Source: Streptomyces sp. NBC_01497
GTDB taxonomy: Bacteria > Actinomycetota > Actinomycetes > Streptomycetales > Streptomycetaceae
NCBI RefSeq assembly: GCF_036250695.1
Contig: NZ_CP109427.1
Coordinates: 3,658,001-3,722,000 of the forward strand
Direction of reading: 5' to 3'
DNA length: 64,000 nucleotides
In this document: in pieces, positions 41,050-49,898 of the stretch
Position numbering within the stretch: the stretch's first letter is position 1
Layout: each line of letters begins with the position of its first letter
Translations under genes and position numbers: made by a program
Notes under the pieces: generated by a model
What the model saw: the letters and a program-made list of their open reading frames with translations, nothing else
What the model was told of the DNA's origin: nothing
Database searches by the model: none

Positions 41050-42210
41050 ATGGCACGCTCAGCACTGATACGTACGGGCCTCACCACGCTTCTGCTCGCG
41101 GGCACCTGGGCCGCCGCGGGAGCCGTGCCGGCCGCCGAGGCCTCGCCCACCGCGGGCACGGCCGCCACCCGGGCCCCGGCCTCCGCCGGCCTGCTCTCCG
41201 CGATGCAGAAGGACCTCGGCCTGACGAAGAGCCAGGCCACGGCGCGGATGGCCGCCGACAAGCGGGCCGCGGCGATCGACAGGAAGGCGCGCGGCGCGGC
41301 GGGATCCTCGTACGGCGGCTCCTGGATCACCGGGACGAGCGGCGCCCTCACCGTCGCCGTCACCAGCGAGAAGAAGGCCGCCGCCGTCCGCGCGACGGGC
41401 GCGGGCGTCCGGCTCGTCCAGCACAGCGCGCGGCAGCTCGACGCGGTCAAGGGCCGCATCGACAAGCTGTCCGCGCCGGCCGGGGTCAGCAGTTGGCAGG
41501 TCGACCCGAAGACCAACCGGGTCGTCGTGGACGTCGTCGCCTCGCAGAAGAATGACAACGATGTCCGGGCCTTCGTCTCGCGCGCCCTCGCGGCCGGTCC
41601 CGTCACCGTCGAGGACGTCGCAGCGAAGCCCAGCACGAAGGCCGCGGGCACGGTCGGCGGCGACCCCTGGTACACGGGCAACGTCCGCTGCTCCATCGGC
41701 TTCTCGGTGAACGGCGGGTTCGTCACCGCCGGTCACTGCGGGCAGCCCGGCGGCTCGGTGAGCGGCTGGGACGGCTCGTACATCGGCAACATCCAGGGCT
41801 CGACCTTCCCCGGGAACGACTACGCCTGGGTGAACGTCGGCAGCGGCTGGTGGACGGTGCCGGTGGTCCTCGGCTGGGGCACCGTCTCCGACCAGTTGGT
41901 CCGCGGCTCCGCCGAGGCGCCGGTCGGGGCCGCCATCTGCCGGTCCGGCTCCACCTCGCACTGGCACTGCGGCAACGTCCAGGCCACCAACGTGACCGTC
42001 AACTACGCCCAGGGCGCGGTCTACTCGATGACCCAGACGAGCGTCTGCGTCGAGGCAGGCGACTCGGGAGGCTCCTACATCAGCGGTGACCAGGCGCAGG
42101 GCATCACCTCGGGCGGCTCGGGCGACTGCACCAGCGGAGGAGAGTCCTTCTTCCAGCCGATCAACCCGATCCTGAGCCACTACGGCCTGACCCTCCAGAC
42201 GTCCGCCTGA
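41050..42210 (+). CDS. Streptogrisin-type secreted serine protease (S1E)
   Basis: This 386-aa prepro-protease has a signal peptide of about 35 residues (MARSALIRTGLTTLLLAGTW to AAEA). The propeptide (about 36-195) is of the alpha-lytic/streptogrisin type: LSAMQKDLGLTKSQATARM and QVDPKTNRVVVDV. The mature chymotrypsin-fold domain has catalytic His in FVTAGHCG, Asp in GNDYAWV and Ser in EAGDSGGSYIS. Paired cysteines (VRCSIG/GHCG, ICRSG/WHCG, VCVEAG/DCTSG) fit the three disulfides. The start is ATG 41050 after GGAGGGCC. Two LacI-type boxes lie 120-160 bp upstream, unusual for a protease and suggesting sugar-linked control. Confidence 0.95.
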   Translation: MARSALIRTGLTTLLLAGTWAAAGAVPAAEASPTAGTAATRAPASAGLLSAMQKDLGLTKSQATARMAADKRAAAIDRKARGAAGSSYGGSWITGTSGALTVAVTSEKKAAAVRATGAGVRLVQHSARQLDAVKGRIDKLSAPAGVSSWQVDPKTNRVVVDVVASQKNDNDVRAFVSRALAAGPVTVEDVAAKPSTKAAGTVGGDPWYTGNVRCSIGFSVNGGFVTAGHCGQPGGSVSGWDGSYIGNIQGSTFPGNDYAWVNVGSGWWTVPVVLGWGTVSDQLVRGSAEAPVGAAICRSGSTSHWHCGNVQATNVTVNYAQGAVYSMTQTSVCVEAGDSGGSYISGDQAQGITSGGSGDCTSGGESFFQPINPILSHYGLTLQTSA

Positions 42211-42354
42211 CGCCGGCAGGCGCGCGGCCTTCCCACCGGCCGGGGTTCACCCCCGGTCGGCGGGACACCGCGCGGCACCGGGTGCCGACCGGGCCGGGCC
42301 GAGCCACCGCGCACCGGGCACCGCCCACGGCAGGGCGCGCCCTTCACCACCCGT

Positions 42355-42386
42355 GGCGGGCGCCCCCGTCAGGTGGGGCGCCCGCC
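42355..42386. terminator. Terminator between protease and permease genes
   Basis: GGCGGGCGCCCC (42355-42366) pairs perfectly with GGGGCGCCCGCC (42375-42386) across an 8-nt loop between convergent genes. Confidence 0.75.
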
Positions 42387-42404
42387 GGTCTCATGGGGAG
42401 CCCG

Positions 42405-43361
42405 TCACTGCTTGACGGCGCCCGAGTTGGCGCTGCGCACGAAGTGCCGCTGGAAGAAGAAGAACAGCGCGGCGACCGGGATGGTGGACAGCAGCGCGGC
42501 GGTCAGCTTGAGCGGGTACTGCGTACCGGCGCTCAGGCTGCCGGACACGAGGTGGGCCAGGCCCGTGGTGAGCGTCTCGTACTGCGGGGACTGCGTCGCC
42601 ACGAGGAAGTGGGTGAACTCGTTCCACGAACCCTGGAACGACAGGATCGTCAGGGTGATGAGCGCGGGCCGTGCCATCGGCAGGACCACCGACCAGAACG
42701 TACGGAACACACTCGCGCCGTCGATCTTCGCGGCCTCCTCCACCTCCTTCGGGATGGACAGGAAGAACTGCCGCATGATGAACACGCCCGCGGCGTCGAC
42801 CAGCAGAGGAATGATCATGCCCGCGTAGGTGTCGAAGATCCCCAGTTCGTTCAGGACCAGGAACTTCGGGATCAGCAGCACCACGCCGGGCACCGACATC
42901 ACCACCAGCACGCCCTGGAAGAGCACCGTGCGGCCGCGGAAGTCGAGGCGGGCGAGGGCATAGCCCGCCAGCGAGTCGAAGAAGACCCGTCCCGCCGTGA
43001 TGAACACCGTGACCAGCACCGAGTTGGCGAGCCAGCGCGTGAAGGGCACCGCGTCCGCGTCCGCTCCCCCGAGGCCGAAGAGGCGGCGGTAGGAGTCGAG
43101 CGAGAACGGGTCCGGCAGCAGCGACAGCGGGTGCGCCGCCGCGTCCGGGTCGGTCTTGAGCGAGGTGACGATCTGGATGACGAACGGCAGCAGGTACAGG
43201 AGGGCGACACCGGCGAGCAGCAGGTACAGGACCGTCCGCAGGAACGGGTCACCGAGGCGCCGGCTCTTGCGCCTGCCCTGCCCGGCCGCCGGGGGACGCG
43301 TCCCTTGGCTCATCCGGTCCGTCCCGCCGCGCGTGGCGGCCGTCGTGCTCGGCGCGTTCAT
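42405..43361 (-). CDS. Sugar ABC transporter permease, MalG type
   Basis: This 318-aa inner-membrane permease has six helices, beginning FLRTVLYLLLAGVALLYLLP. The EAA loop is EEAAKIDGASVFRTFWSVVLPMARPAL (seen as EVEEAAKIDGAS and then VLPMARPALITL), which docks the ATPase. GSWNEFTHFLVAT is typical of MalG/LacG. Its ATG 43361 overlaps the stop of the preceding permease gene (ATGA). No ATPase gene is in the operon, so MsiK is the likely motor. Confidence 0.93.
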   Translation of the reverse strand: MNAPSTTAATRGGTDRMSQGTRPPAAGQGRRKSRRLGDPFLRTVLYLLLAGVALLYLLPFVIQIVTSLKTDPDAAAHPLSLLPDPFSLDSYRRLFGLGGADADAVPFTRWLANSVLVTVFITAGRVFFDSLAGYALARLDFRGRTVLFQGVLVVMSVPGVVLLIPKFLVLNELGIFDTYAGMIIPLLVDAAGVFIMRQFFLSIPKEVEEAAKIDGASVFRTFWSVVLPMARPALITLTILSFQGSWNEFTHFLVATQSPQYETLTTGLAHLVSGSLSAGTQYPLKLTAALLSTIPVAALFFFFQRHFVRSANSGAVKQ

Positions 43362-44584
43362 GAACTCCTCCGGCGCGGGAACAGGCCCCGGGCGCGGGGG
43401 CGCCGGGCGGTGGACCCGCCGTCGCGGTACCGCTCGCGCAGCAGCAGGCGCTGGATCAGGGTCATCACCAGGATGATCGCCAGCAGGATGAAGGCGATGG
43501 CCGCCGCGCGCCCGTAGTCGGCGTCCTGGAATCCGGCGGTGTACGACAGGTAGGCGGGGGTGAGGGTGGTGTTGGCCGGAGCGCCCTGGCTCATCACGTA
43601 CACCGCGTCGAAGACCTGCCAGGTGCCGATGAGGCCGAGCGTCGTCACCAGGAAGACGACGGGCCTGATCGCGGGCAGGGTGACGTTGCGGAAGGACTGC
43701 CACCGGTTCGCCCCGTCGAGCAGGGCGGCCTCCTCCAGTTCCACGGGCACGTCCTGGAGCGCGGCGAGGAACATCAGCATGTACGTGCCGGATGTCGTCC
43801 ACACCGCCAGCACGATGAGCGTGCACATCGCGATGGACGGGCCCGAGAGCCAGTCCCACCACGACAGTCCGAGGAAACCGTGGGTGGCGAGCGCGGGCAC
43901 CGGCTTGTCGGGGTCGACGACGCCGAGGAGGCCCAGCACACTCCACACCAGCCCGTGGGCGTCCGTGAACCACTTGGGTCCCGTGATGCCGACCCATTTC
44001 AGCAGCGCGTTGACGGCGCCGCTGCCCTGGAACAGGAAGAGGAACACGGTCGAGATGGCGATGGAGCTGGTGACCGAGGGGAAGTAGAAGACGGTTCTGA
44101 AGAAACCTTTTCCCTTCACCCGGCGGTGGTGGACGGCCAGGGCCAGGCCCAGCGAGAGCACCGTCTGCAGCGGCACCACCAGGATCACGTAGTACAGGTT
44201 GTTGCGGATCGACGTCATGAACAACTGCCGGTCCTGCCCTGGCCCCGTCAGCAGATCGGCGTAGTTGCGCACGCCGACGAAGTCCGCCGCCCCGCTGAAC
44301 GGGTTGGACTGGCCGTCCCACTTCAGCAGGCTCACCCACGCGGCCATCCCGATCGGCAGCAGCAGGAACAGCCCGAGGACGACCACCATCGGCGTGGTGA
44401 ACAGCCACCCCCACCGGCCCTGGTGGTCCCTGACGGCCGTTCCCCGGCGCCCCGGGCCCCCGCGGCCCCGGCGGCTGCCGGGGCCCTCGCCCGCGCCGGG
44501 GCCCGGCGCGGCGGTGGTGCCACCCCGCGCGGGGACCGCGGCCGGGAACGCGACGGCGCCGTCGCCGCTGCCGTACCGAGTCAT
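43358..44584 (-). CDS. Sugar ABC transporter permease, MalF type
   Basis: This 408-aa permease has an unusual roughly 60-residue Gly/Pro/Arg-rich cytoplasmic N-terminus (PARGGTTAAPGPGAGEGPGS). Six helices follow, starting LFTTPMVVVLGLFLLLPIGM. The EAA loop reads ELEEAALLDGANRWQSFRNV followed by TLPAIRPVVFLV. PANTTLTPAYLSYTAGFQ is characteristic of MalF-like CUT1 permeases. The start is ATG 44584 after GGGAGGCGAG. It is followed by the MalG-type gene with a 4-bp overlap. Confidence 0.93.
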   Translation of the reverse strand: MTRYGSGDGAVAFPAAVPARGGTTAAPGPGAGEGPGSRRGRGGPGRRGTAVRDHQGRWGWLFTTPMVVVLGLFLLLPIGMAAWVSLLKWDGQSNPFSGAADFVGVRNYADLLTGPGQDRQLFMTSIRNNLYYVILVVPLQTVLSLGLALAVHHRRVKGKGFFRTVFYFPSVTSSIAISTVFLFLFQGSGAVNALLKWVGITGPKWFTDAHGLVWSVLGLLGVVDPDKPVPALATHGFLGLSWWDWLSGPSIAMCTLIVLAVWTTSGTYMLMFLAALQDVPVELEEAALLDGANRWQSFRNVTLPAIRPVVFLVTTLGLIGTWQVFDAVYVMSQGAPANTTLTPAYLSYTAGFQDADYGRAAAIAFILLAIILVMTLIQRLLLRERYRDGGSTARRPRARGLFPRRRSS

Positions 44585-44621
44585 CTCTCGCCTCCCTGTG
44601 CTCTCGCTCGCTCCGCCCCCG

Positions 44622-45863
44622 TCAGCCGCCGTTCTTGAGTACCTGGTCACCATTGGTCTGCAGGTCGGAGAGGATCTTCTTCGGGTCGGACGAGGAGAGT
44701 TGCGACAGGTCCGAGTCGAACTGCGCGAGCACCTTGGTGAACCCGGGGACCGTCACGGGCCCCTGCGCGTACGCGGTGCCGTCCGCGAACGCGGCGCTGC
44801 CCGGGTGCTGCTTGCGGAACGCGGCGACCGCGCTGTCCCGCGAGGGCAGCACACCGATGGAGTTCGAGAAGGACAGCTGCTGGTCCACCGTGGTCAGCGA
44901 CTTGACCAGGGAGACGGCCGCCGCGTGGTGCGCGCTCTTGTTGGCTATGCCCCAGCAGGTGCTGAAGGACAGCGTGCCCTTGCCCGCGGGCCCCTGCGGC
45001 AGCGGCACGACCTGGTAGCCGACATGCGGGTAGTCCGAGCTCATCGCACCGGTCAGCCAGTTGCCCTCGATGGTCATCGCGGCCTTCTGCGTACCGAGCG
45101 CCTCGCCGCCCCAGCCCGTGTCGACCTGCTTGGGGAACTTCAGGGCGCCCTCGGTCAGCATCTTCTTGACGAAGGTGAGCGCCGTGACGTTCGCCGGGCT
45201 GTCCGCGGTGACCGCGCTCTGGCCGGCGTTGGTGATCCAGCCACCCGACTGCCGCAGGAAGGCGCCCAGCTCGTTGTACGAGGAGTCCACGACCAGGCCG
45301 GTGACCTTCTTCGTCGTGAGCTTCTTGGCGACCTTCTCCAGGTCGTCCCAGCTCTTGGGGTAGTCGGCCGGCGTCAGGCCCGCCTTCTTCCACAGGGCGG
45401 TGTTCACGGCGAGCGCCAGGGTGGAGCTGTCCTTGGGCGCACAGGTGAACTTCTTGTCGTACGTGAAGGCCGTACGCAGGGAGCTGGAGAAGTCGTCCTT
45501 GTCCGGGAGCTGGTCGCCGTAAGCGTAAAGGGACTTGCCCTTCGCGTAGTTGGCGAAGACGCCCGACCCGACGTAGAAGACGTCCGGCGGCTTGCCGCCC
45601 GCGAGCGCCTGCCCGAGCTGCTGGTCGAGGTTCTGCGCGGCGATGACCTTGACCGTGTTGCCGGTCTTGCGGCCCCAGGCCGCGGTGGCCTTCTTCACGG
45701 CGTTCGTCTCGTTGTCACCGGACGAGCCGATCATGACGGTCAGGCTCTGCTTGCCACCGCCGTCCTGGCTCTCGCTGGTGTTGCTGCCGAATCCCGACGA
45801 GCATCCGGCGAGGAGGAGTGCCCCACCTGCGGCTGCTGCCGTGGCGGCTCTGCGAAGTGTCAT
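44622..45863 (-). CDS. Sugar ABC transporter substrate-binding lipoprotein
   Basis: This 413-aa protein has a lipoprotein signal peptide MTLRRAATAAAAGGALLLAG ending in a lipobox Cys (LLAGCSSG). The SBP family 1 fold follows: LTVMIGSSGDNETNAVKKAT, NTVKVIAAQNLDQQLGQALA, KPPDVFYVGSGVFANYAKG, AAMTIEGNWLTGAM and VPLPQGPAGKGTLSF. It captures a carbohydrate at the membrane surface for the two permeases. The start is ATG 45863; the frame is open upstream but lacks a signal. The ligand is unknown; the genomic neighbours (debranching glucosidase, CE7 esterase) suggest an alpha-glucan or acetylated oligosaccharide. Confidence 0.93.
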   Translation of the reverse strand: MTLRRAATAAAAGGALLLAGCSSGFGSNTSESQDGGGKQSLTVMIGSSGDNETNAVKKATAAWGRKTGNTVKVIAAQNLDQQLGQALAGGKPPDVFYVGSGVFANYAKGKSLYAYGDQLPDKDDFSSSLRTAFTYDKKFTCAPKDSSTLALAVNTALWKKAGLTPADYPKSWDDLEKVAKKLTTKKVTGLVVDSSYNELGAFLRQSGGWITNAGQSAVTADSPANVTALTFVKKMLTEGALKFPKQVDTGWGGEALGTQKAAMTIEGNWLTGAMSSDYPHVGYQVVPLPQGPAGKGTLSFSTCWGIANKSAHHAAAVSLVKSLTTVDQQLSFSNSIGVLPSRDSAVAAFRKQHPGSAAFADGTAYAQGPVTVPGFTKVLAQFDSDLSQLSSSDPKKILSDLQTNGDQVLKNGG

Positions 45864-46187
45864 CGTGTCTCTCCAGGCGTGCTGGGCCGGCCGTCCCGGG
45901 GATCGGACGGCTGAGCTGCGGGTACGTGCGGTGGTGACGGGCATCTTGGGGGACGGGGGCTCGGGGGCGGTTCTCCGGGGCGCCCCGCGGACGGATGTGC
46001 CGGTGGGCATCGGCGCGTCCGTCGCGGTGTGCGGGGGAAGGGTCGTCGCGGTGTGTGGGGAAGGTTCTCGCGGGGTGTGCCGGGCGGGCCGTCGCGGTGT
46101 GTTCCGTGACGGCCCGCCCGCACGCGGTGGATCGGGTGTGCCGGTGTGTTGCTGTGCGGTCGGTCCGGTGGTGCGGGCGGACACGTG
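45864..46187. other. Upstream region of the transporter operon
   Basis: These 324 bp between the LacI gene and the binding-protein gene contain direct repeats of GTCGCGGTGTG(T/C)G around 46020-46100. No gene is supported. The promoter was not resolved, and read-through from the LacI gene is possible. Confidence 0.45.
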
Positions 46188-47246
46188 TCAGGGCAGTGCG
46201 GGCGGTGGCGCCGCCGAGCTCTCCCTTACGACGAGTTCAGGTGTCAGCAGTACGTGCTCCGATGCGGCGCCGGGTGCGCCGATGCGGTCGATGAGGAGCC
46301 GGATGCACGCCGTGCCGACCTCGCGCAGCGGCTGGCGCACACTGCTGAGGCCCGGGGCGAGCAGGGCGGCGGCGGGCGAGTCGTCGAAACCGACGACCGC
46401 CACGTCGTTGCCCGGACTCAGGTCGTTGTCCCGCAGCGCCCGGTAGCAGCCGAGCGCCAGGGTGTCGCTCGCCGCGACGACGGCGGTGGCCCGGGCCAGT
46501 ACCGGCCCCACGGCCTCGCGCGCGGCGTCCACTTCGTTCACCGACGCCACCCTGAGGTCACGCGTCGGCAGGGCGTGCGCGCGCATCGCCTCCCGCCAGC
46601 CACGCGCACGGTCGTCACCGACGCCGGAGCCACGCGGCCAGCCGAGGAACGCGATGCGCCGGTGGCCCGCGGCGACCAGGTGGTCGACGGCCGCCGCCGT
46701 ACCGTGCGCACCGTCCACGTCGACCCAGTCGCCGTTGTCGCGGGCCGACCAGGATCTGCCGAACGCCACGAAGGGGACGTCGCGCTTGAGCAGCCAGGCG
46801 GGCCGTTTGTCGCCCCGGTCGGTGTTGCTGAGGACGAACGCGTCGACGGAGTGCTCTCGCAGCAACTCGTCGTAGCGCTCGGCCTCACCGTCCGGTGTGC
46901 TGGACGCTGCGAACAGCAGGATGCGGTAGCCCGCCTTGTCCGCCGAGTCCGACAGGGCGTGCAGGAAGTCGTCGTGCACCGGGGTGGAGACCCCGGCGGG
47001 GCTCTGCTGCACGGCGTACCCGATCAGCCTGCTCGACCGGGTGCGCAGCGACCGTGCCGCCTGGTGGGGGCGGTAATCGAGTTCGCTGATCGCCTCGTTG
47101 ACCCGGGCCAGCGTGCGGGGCGCCAGCAGGTCCGGCGAGTTGAGTGCGTTGGAGACCGTCTGGACGGACACACCCGCACGCTGAGCGACCAGCGCCAGGG
47201 TCACGGGTCTCTTCCTGTGCCCGCCCGCTGGGGTCGTCCGTGCCAC
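46188..47246 (-). CDS. LacI/GalR-family transcriptional regulator
   Basis: This 352-aa repressor has an N-terminal HTH (VTLALVAQRAGVSVQTVSNA, then LNSPDLLAPRTLARV and the hinge ISELDYRPHQAARSLR). The periplasmic-binding-protein-like sensor domain is SSRLIGYAVQQSPAG, VDAFVLSNTDRGDKR, AAVDHLVAAGHRRIAFLGWP and VAVVGFDDSPAAALLAPGLS. I chose GTG 47246, which gives the usual short N-terminus; the frame runs to 47339 but would add 31 residues lying over operator-like DNA. It is divergent from the debranching-enzyme gene and upstream of the transporter, so both are probable targets. Confidence 0.92.
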   Translation of the reverse strand: MARTTPAGGHRKRPVTLALVAQRAGVSVQTVSNALNSPDLLAPRTLARVNEAISELDYRPHQAARSLRTRSSRLIGYAVQQSPAGVSTPVHDDFLHALSDSADKAGYRILLFAASSTPDGEAERYDELLREHSVDAFVLSNTDRGDKRPAWLLKRDVPFVAFGRSWSARDNGDWVDVDGAHGTAAAVDHLVAAGHRRIAFLGWPRGSGVGDDRARGWREAMRAHALPTRDLRVASVNEVDAAREAVGPVLARATAVVAASDTLALGCYRALRDNDLSPGNDVAVVGFDDSPAAALLAPGLSSVRQPLREVGTACIRLLIDRIGAPGAASEHVLLTPELVVRESSAAPPPALP

Positions 47247-47300
47247 CGAGGGCCTCCGTCGTCCATGCGCGGACCACTCGAAATGCGGCGCCGCGGCTTC

Positions 47301-47375
47301 GATGGATCGATAAAACTCTCTTTCGTGCCTGGTTGACAAGAGCTAGGGTGAATTTGATCGATCCAAAGATGGATC
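47301..47375. promoter_or_regulatory. Divergent promoter with ATCGATCCA boxes
   Basis: TGGATCGAT at 47303-47311 (in GATGGATCGATAAAA) and ATCGATCCA at 47356-47364 (in TTTGATCGATCCAAA) are inverted copies of one 9-bp motif flanked by A/T runs. GATGGATC recurs at 47368-47375. They flank a TTGACA (47333-47338) that can serve the debranching gene. They are likely binding sites of the LacI regulator, and differ from the GAGCGCTC class. Confidence 0.55.
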
Positions 47376-47478
47376 TGCAGATGGTCTCCATGACGGCCGC
47401 ACAGCGGTTCTCCCCGTGCCACACGGGGCGCGGCCCGGTCCGGAACCGTCTCCCACCAGCCAAGAGAGGCGTCGCCCA

Positions 47479-49794
47479 GTGAACATGGCTGTCCAGGGGC
47501 ACTCCCCGAGGGACCCCTCCCCCACGGACGTCGTCACGGAGGGCCTGCAGCCCTTCCTGCACGACACGTGCACCACGCTCTACGCCCCGAGCCTCGCGCT
47601 CTCCCGCCCCGACGGGGACATGGCGGAGGGCGCGGACGGCTTCTTCCACGGTGACCGCAGAGCGCTCTCCACCCTCCGGGTCGTCGTCGAGGGCGTTCCC
47701 CTGGCGCCGGTGGGCAGGACCCTGCTCGCGGCGGACAGGACCGCCTTCCGCTCGATCCTGCGCGGCGTCGGCGAGCACACGGCGGACCCCGCCGTGACGC
47801 TGCGCCGGGTCCGGTCGGTGACGCCCGGCGCGCTGCGCGAGGAACTGGAGATCGTCAACGCGGGGGTGCGGCACCTGAGTCTGACCCTCGCGCTGCACGC
47901 CGGCACCGACCTCGCGTCGATGGGCGACGTGAAGGCGGGCCGGGGGCGCCCCTGCCTGGAAGCCCGCGCCGAGGGCGGCGGCCTGCTGTGGGAGACCGAG
48001 GGTGTGACGGTCGCGCTGACGGCGGTACCGGTGGCCGGGGCGCGGGAGACGGACTCCGCGCCGGAGACCGCGCCCACAACGGACCTCATAGGCGGAGGGG
48101 TTGGCGCGGGTTCAGTCCGGGCGGCGGGCGGCGCGGCGGCGGTTCGGGACGAGGCCGCCGCGAGGACGACGCGGGTGGAGGCGCTGCCGGACGCGGTACG
48201 GGTGGCCGCCGAGCCGGACGCGGTACGGGTGGCGGCCGCCGAGGGCGTCCTGCGGCACACCGTGGACCTTCCGCCGGGCGGCACCTGGCGAGCGGCGTTC
48301 TCGTGCGTCGTGACGGAGACCGAGGGGGACGGCTTCGCGGCCGTGGCGCCCGGGGCCGTCAGCTGGTCGCGCACCGAACTGCGCAGCGCCGACCGCAGGT
48401 TCGACCGGCTTCTCACCCGCTCGCTCGGTGACCTGGAGCGGCTGCTGCTGTCGGACGGCGAGCACCCGGACGACCGGTTCCTCGCCGCCGGTTCCCCGTG
48501 GTTCCTCACCCTGTTCGGGCGCGACGCGCTGTGGGCCGCGCGGATGCTGCTGCCGCTCGGCACGGACCTCGCGGCGGGCACCCTGCGCGTTCTGGCCCGC
48601 CGGCAGGGCCGGCGCGTCGACCCGGAGACCGAGGAGCAGCCGGGCAAGATCCTGCACGAGGTGCGCCGCGAGACCGTCGGCGGCTCCCTGCTGCCCCCCG
48701 TGTACTACGGGACGGTCGACGCGACACCGCTGTGGGTGATCCTGCTGCACGACGCGTGGCGCTGGGGCCTCGACCCGCAGGAGGTGCGCGCGCTGCTGCC
48801 GCACGCCGAAGCGGCCCTGGAATGGCTCGCGTCGTACGGCGACGCGGACGGCGACGGACTGCTCGAATACATCGACACGACCGGCCGTGGCCTGGCCAAC
48901 CAGGGCTGGAAGGATTCCGGCGACTCCATCCGCTGGCAGGACGGCCGGCTCGCGCGGGCACCCATAGCCCTGTGCGAGGTCCAGGCGTACGGGTACGAGG
49001 CCGCCGTCGCGGGCGCGCGCCTGCTGCGTGCCTTCGGCCGGCCGGGCGCCGAGCGCTGGGAGCAGTGGGCCGGCCGGCTGCGCGACCGCTTCCGGGAGAG
49101 CTTCTGGACCGAGGACGCGACGGGACGCTTCCCCGCGGTGGCGCTCGACGCGGACAAGCGCCCCGTCGACTCCGTCACGTCCGGCTTCGGACACCTCCTC
49201 GGCACGGGCCTGCTCGACGACGAGGAGAGCGCGCTGCTCGCGGCGCGCCTCGCGGGTCCCCGGCTGGACTCGGGCTTCGGCCTGCGCACGCTGAGCACGG
49301 ACTCCGTGGGGTTCAACCCCTTCGGCTACCACATCGGATCGGTGTGGCCGCACGACACGGCGATCGCCGTCCACGGCCTGGTGCGCGCGGGCTTCCCCGA
49401 GGAGGCCGCGTCCCTGGCGCGGGGACTCGTCGCCGCGTCGGAGGTGTTCGAGGGCAGGCTCCCCGAACTGTTCGCGGGACACGGCACCGCCCACGACGGC
49501 GCCCCCGCGCCCTACCCCGCCGCGTGCCGCCCGCAGGCCTGGTCCGCGGCGTCGGCCGTCATGCTGCTCACGGCCGCGCTCGGACTCGACGTGGACGTAC
49601 CGGCCGGCACGCTGCGCCTCGACGCGCGCGGGGCAGCCGGCGTGGGTCCGCTCGACCTGACCGGACTGCGGGTGGCGGGCGCACCGCTCGCCGTGCACGT
49701 CGACGCCTCGGGCCGGGTCCGGGTGGACGCCCCCGACGAGTTGACGGTGCACGGCGCGGACCGCTCAGGCCCGCACCCCGGCGCCACGTCCTGA
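47479..49794 (+). CDS. Glycogen debranching-like glucosidase (amylo-alpha-1,6-glucosidase family, GH15-like toroid)
   Basis: This 771-aa protein has an N-terminal GDE_N_bis-like beta domain: SLALSRPDGDMAEGADGFFH, GDRRALSTLRVVV, EELEIVNAG. The C-terminal (alpha/alpha)6 toroid from about residue 330 has FLTLFGRDALWAARML, GKILHEVRRE, YGTVDATPLWVILL, LLEYIDTTGRGLANQGWKDS, SGFGHLLGTGLLDDEES, HIGSVWPHDTAIAVHGL and AYPAACRPQAWSAAS-like ends. This combination is that of bacterial MGH1-type glycogen debranching enzymes. A short in-frame duplication, PDAVRVAA twice near residues 236-250, sits in the interdomain region. The start is GTG 47479 (ATG 47485 possible). Regulated with the divergent LacI gene. 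Confidence 0.9.
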   Translation: MNMAVQGHSPRDPSPTDVVTEGLQPFLHDTCTTLYAPSLALSRPDGDMAEGADGFFHGDRRALSTLRVVVEGVPLAPVGRTLLAADRTAFRSILRGVGEHTADPAVTLRRVRSVTPGALREELEIVNAGVRHLSLTLALHAGTDLASMGDVKAGRGRPCLEARAEGGGLLWETEGVTVALTAVPVAGARETDSAPETAPTTDLIGGGVGAGSVRAAGGAAAVRDEAAARTTRVEALPDAVRVAAEPDAVRVAAAEGVLRHTVDLPPGGTWRAAFSCVVTETEGDGFAAVAPGAVSWSRTELRSADRRFDRLLTRSLGDLERLLLSDGEHPDDRFLAAGSPWFLTLFGRDALWAARMLLPLGTDLAAGTLRVLARRQGRRVDPETEEQPGKILHEVRRETVGGSLLPPVYYGTVDATPLWVILLHDAWRWGLDPQEVRALLPHAEAALEWLASYGDADGDGLLEYIDTTGRGLANQGWKDSGDSIRWQDGRLARAPIALCEVQAYGYEAAVAGARLLRAFGRPGAERWEQWAGRLRDRFRESFWTEDATGRFPAVALDADKRPVDSVTSGFGHLLGTGLLDDEESALLAARLAGPRLDSGFGLRTLSTDSVGFNPFGYHIGSVWPHDTAIAVHGLVRAGFPEEAASLARGLVAASEVFEGRLPELFAGHGTAHDGAPAPYPAACRPQAWSAASAVMLLTAALGLDVDVPAGTLRLDARGAAGVGPLDLTGLRVAGAPLAVHVDASGRVRVDAPDELTVHGADRSGPHPGATS

Positions 49795-49898
49795 GCCCCG
49801 GCCCCGGCGCTTGGGCTCCCGCACCCGCCCGGGGCTCACCTGCCCCTGCCCCGCACGCCCCACCGCCCCACGAGCACCGGAGAACGAGGACCCGCACC

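Noticed and set aside
47247..47339. N-terminal extension of the LacI regulator to ATG 47339
   Set aside because: It would add 31 residues before a normal LacI start and place one of the inverted operator-like boxes inside the gene; GTG 47246 fits the family.
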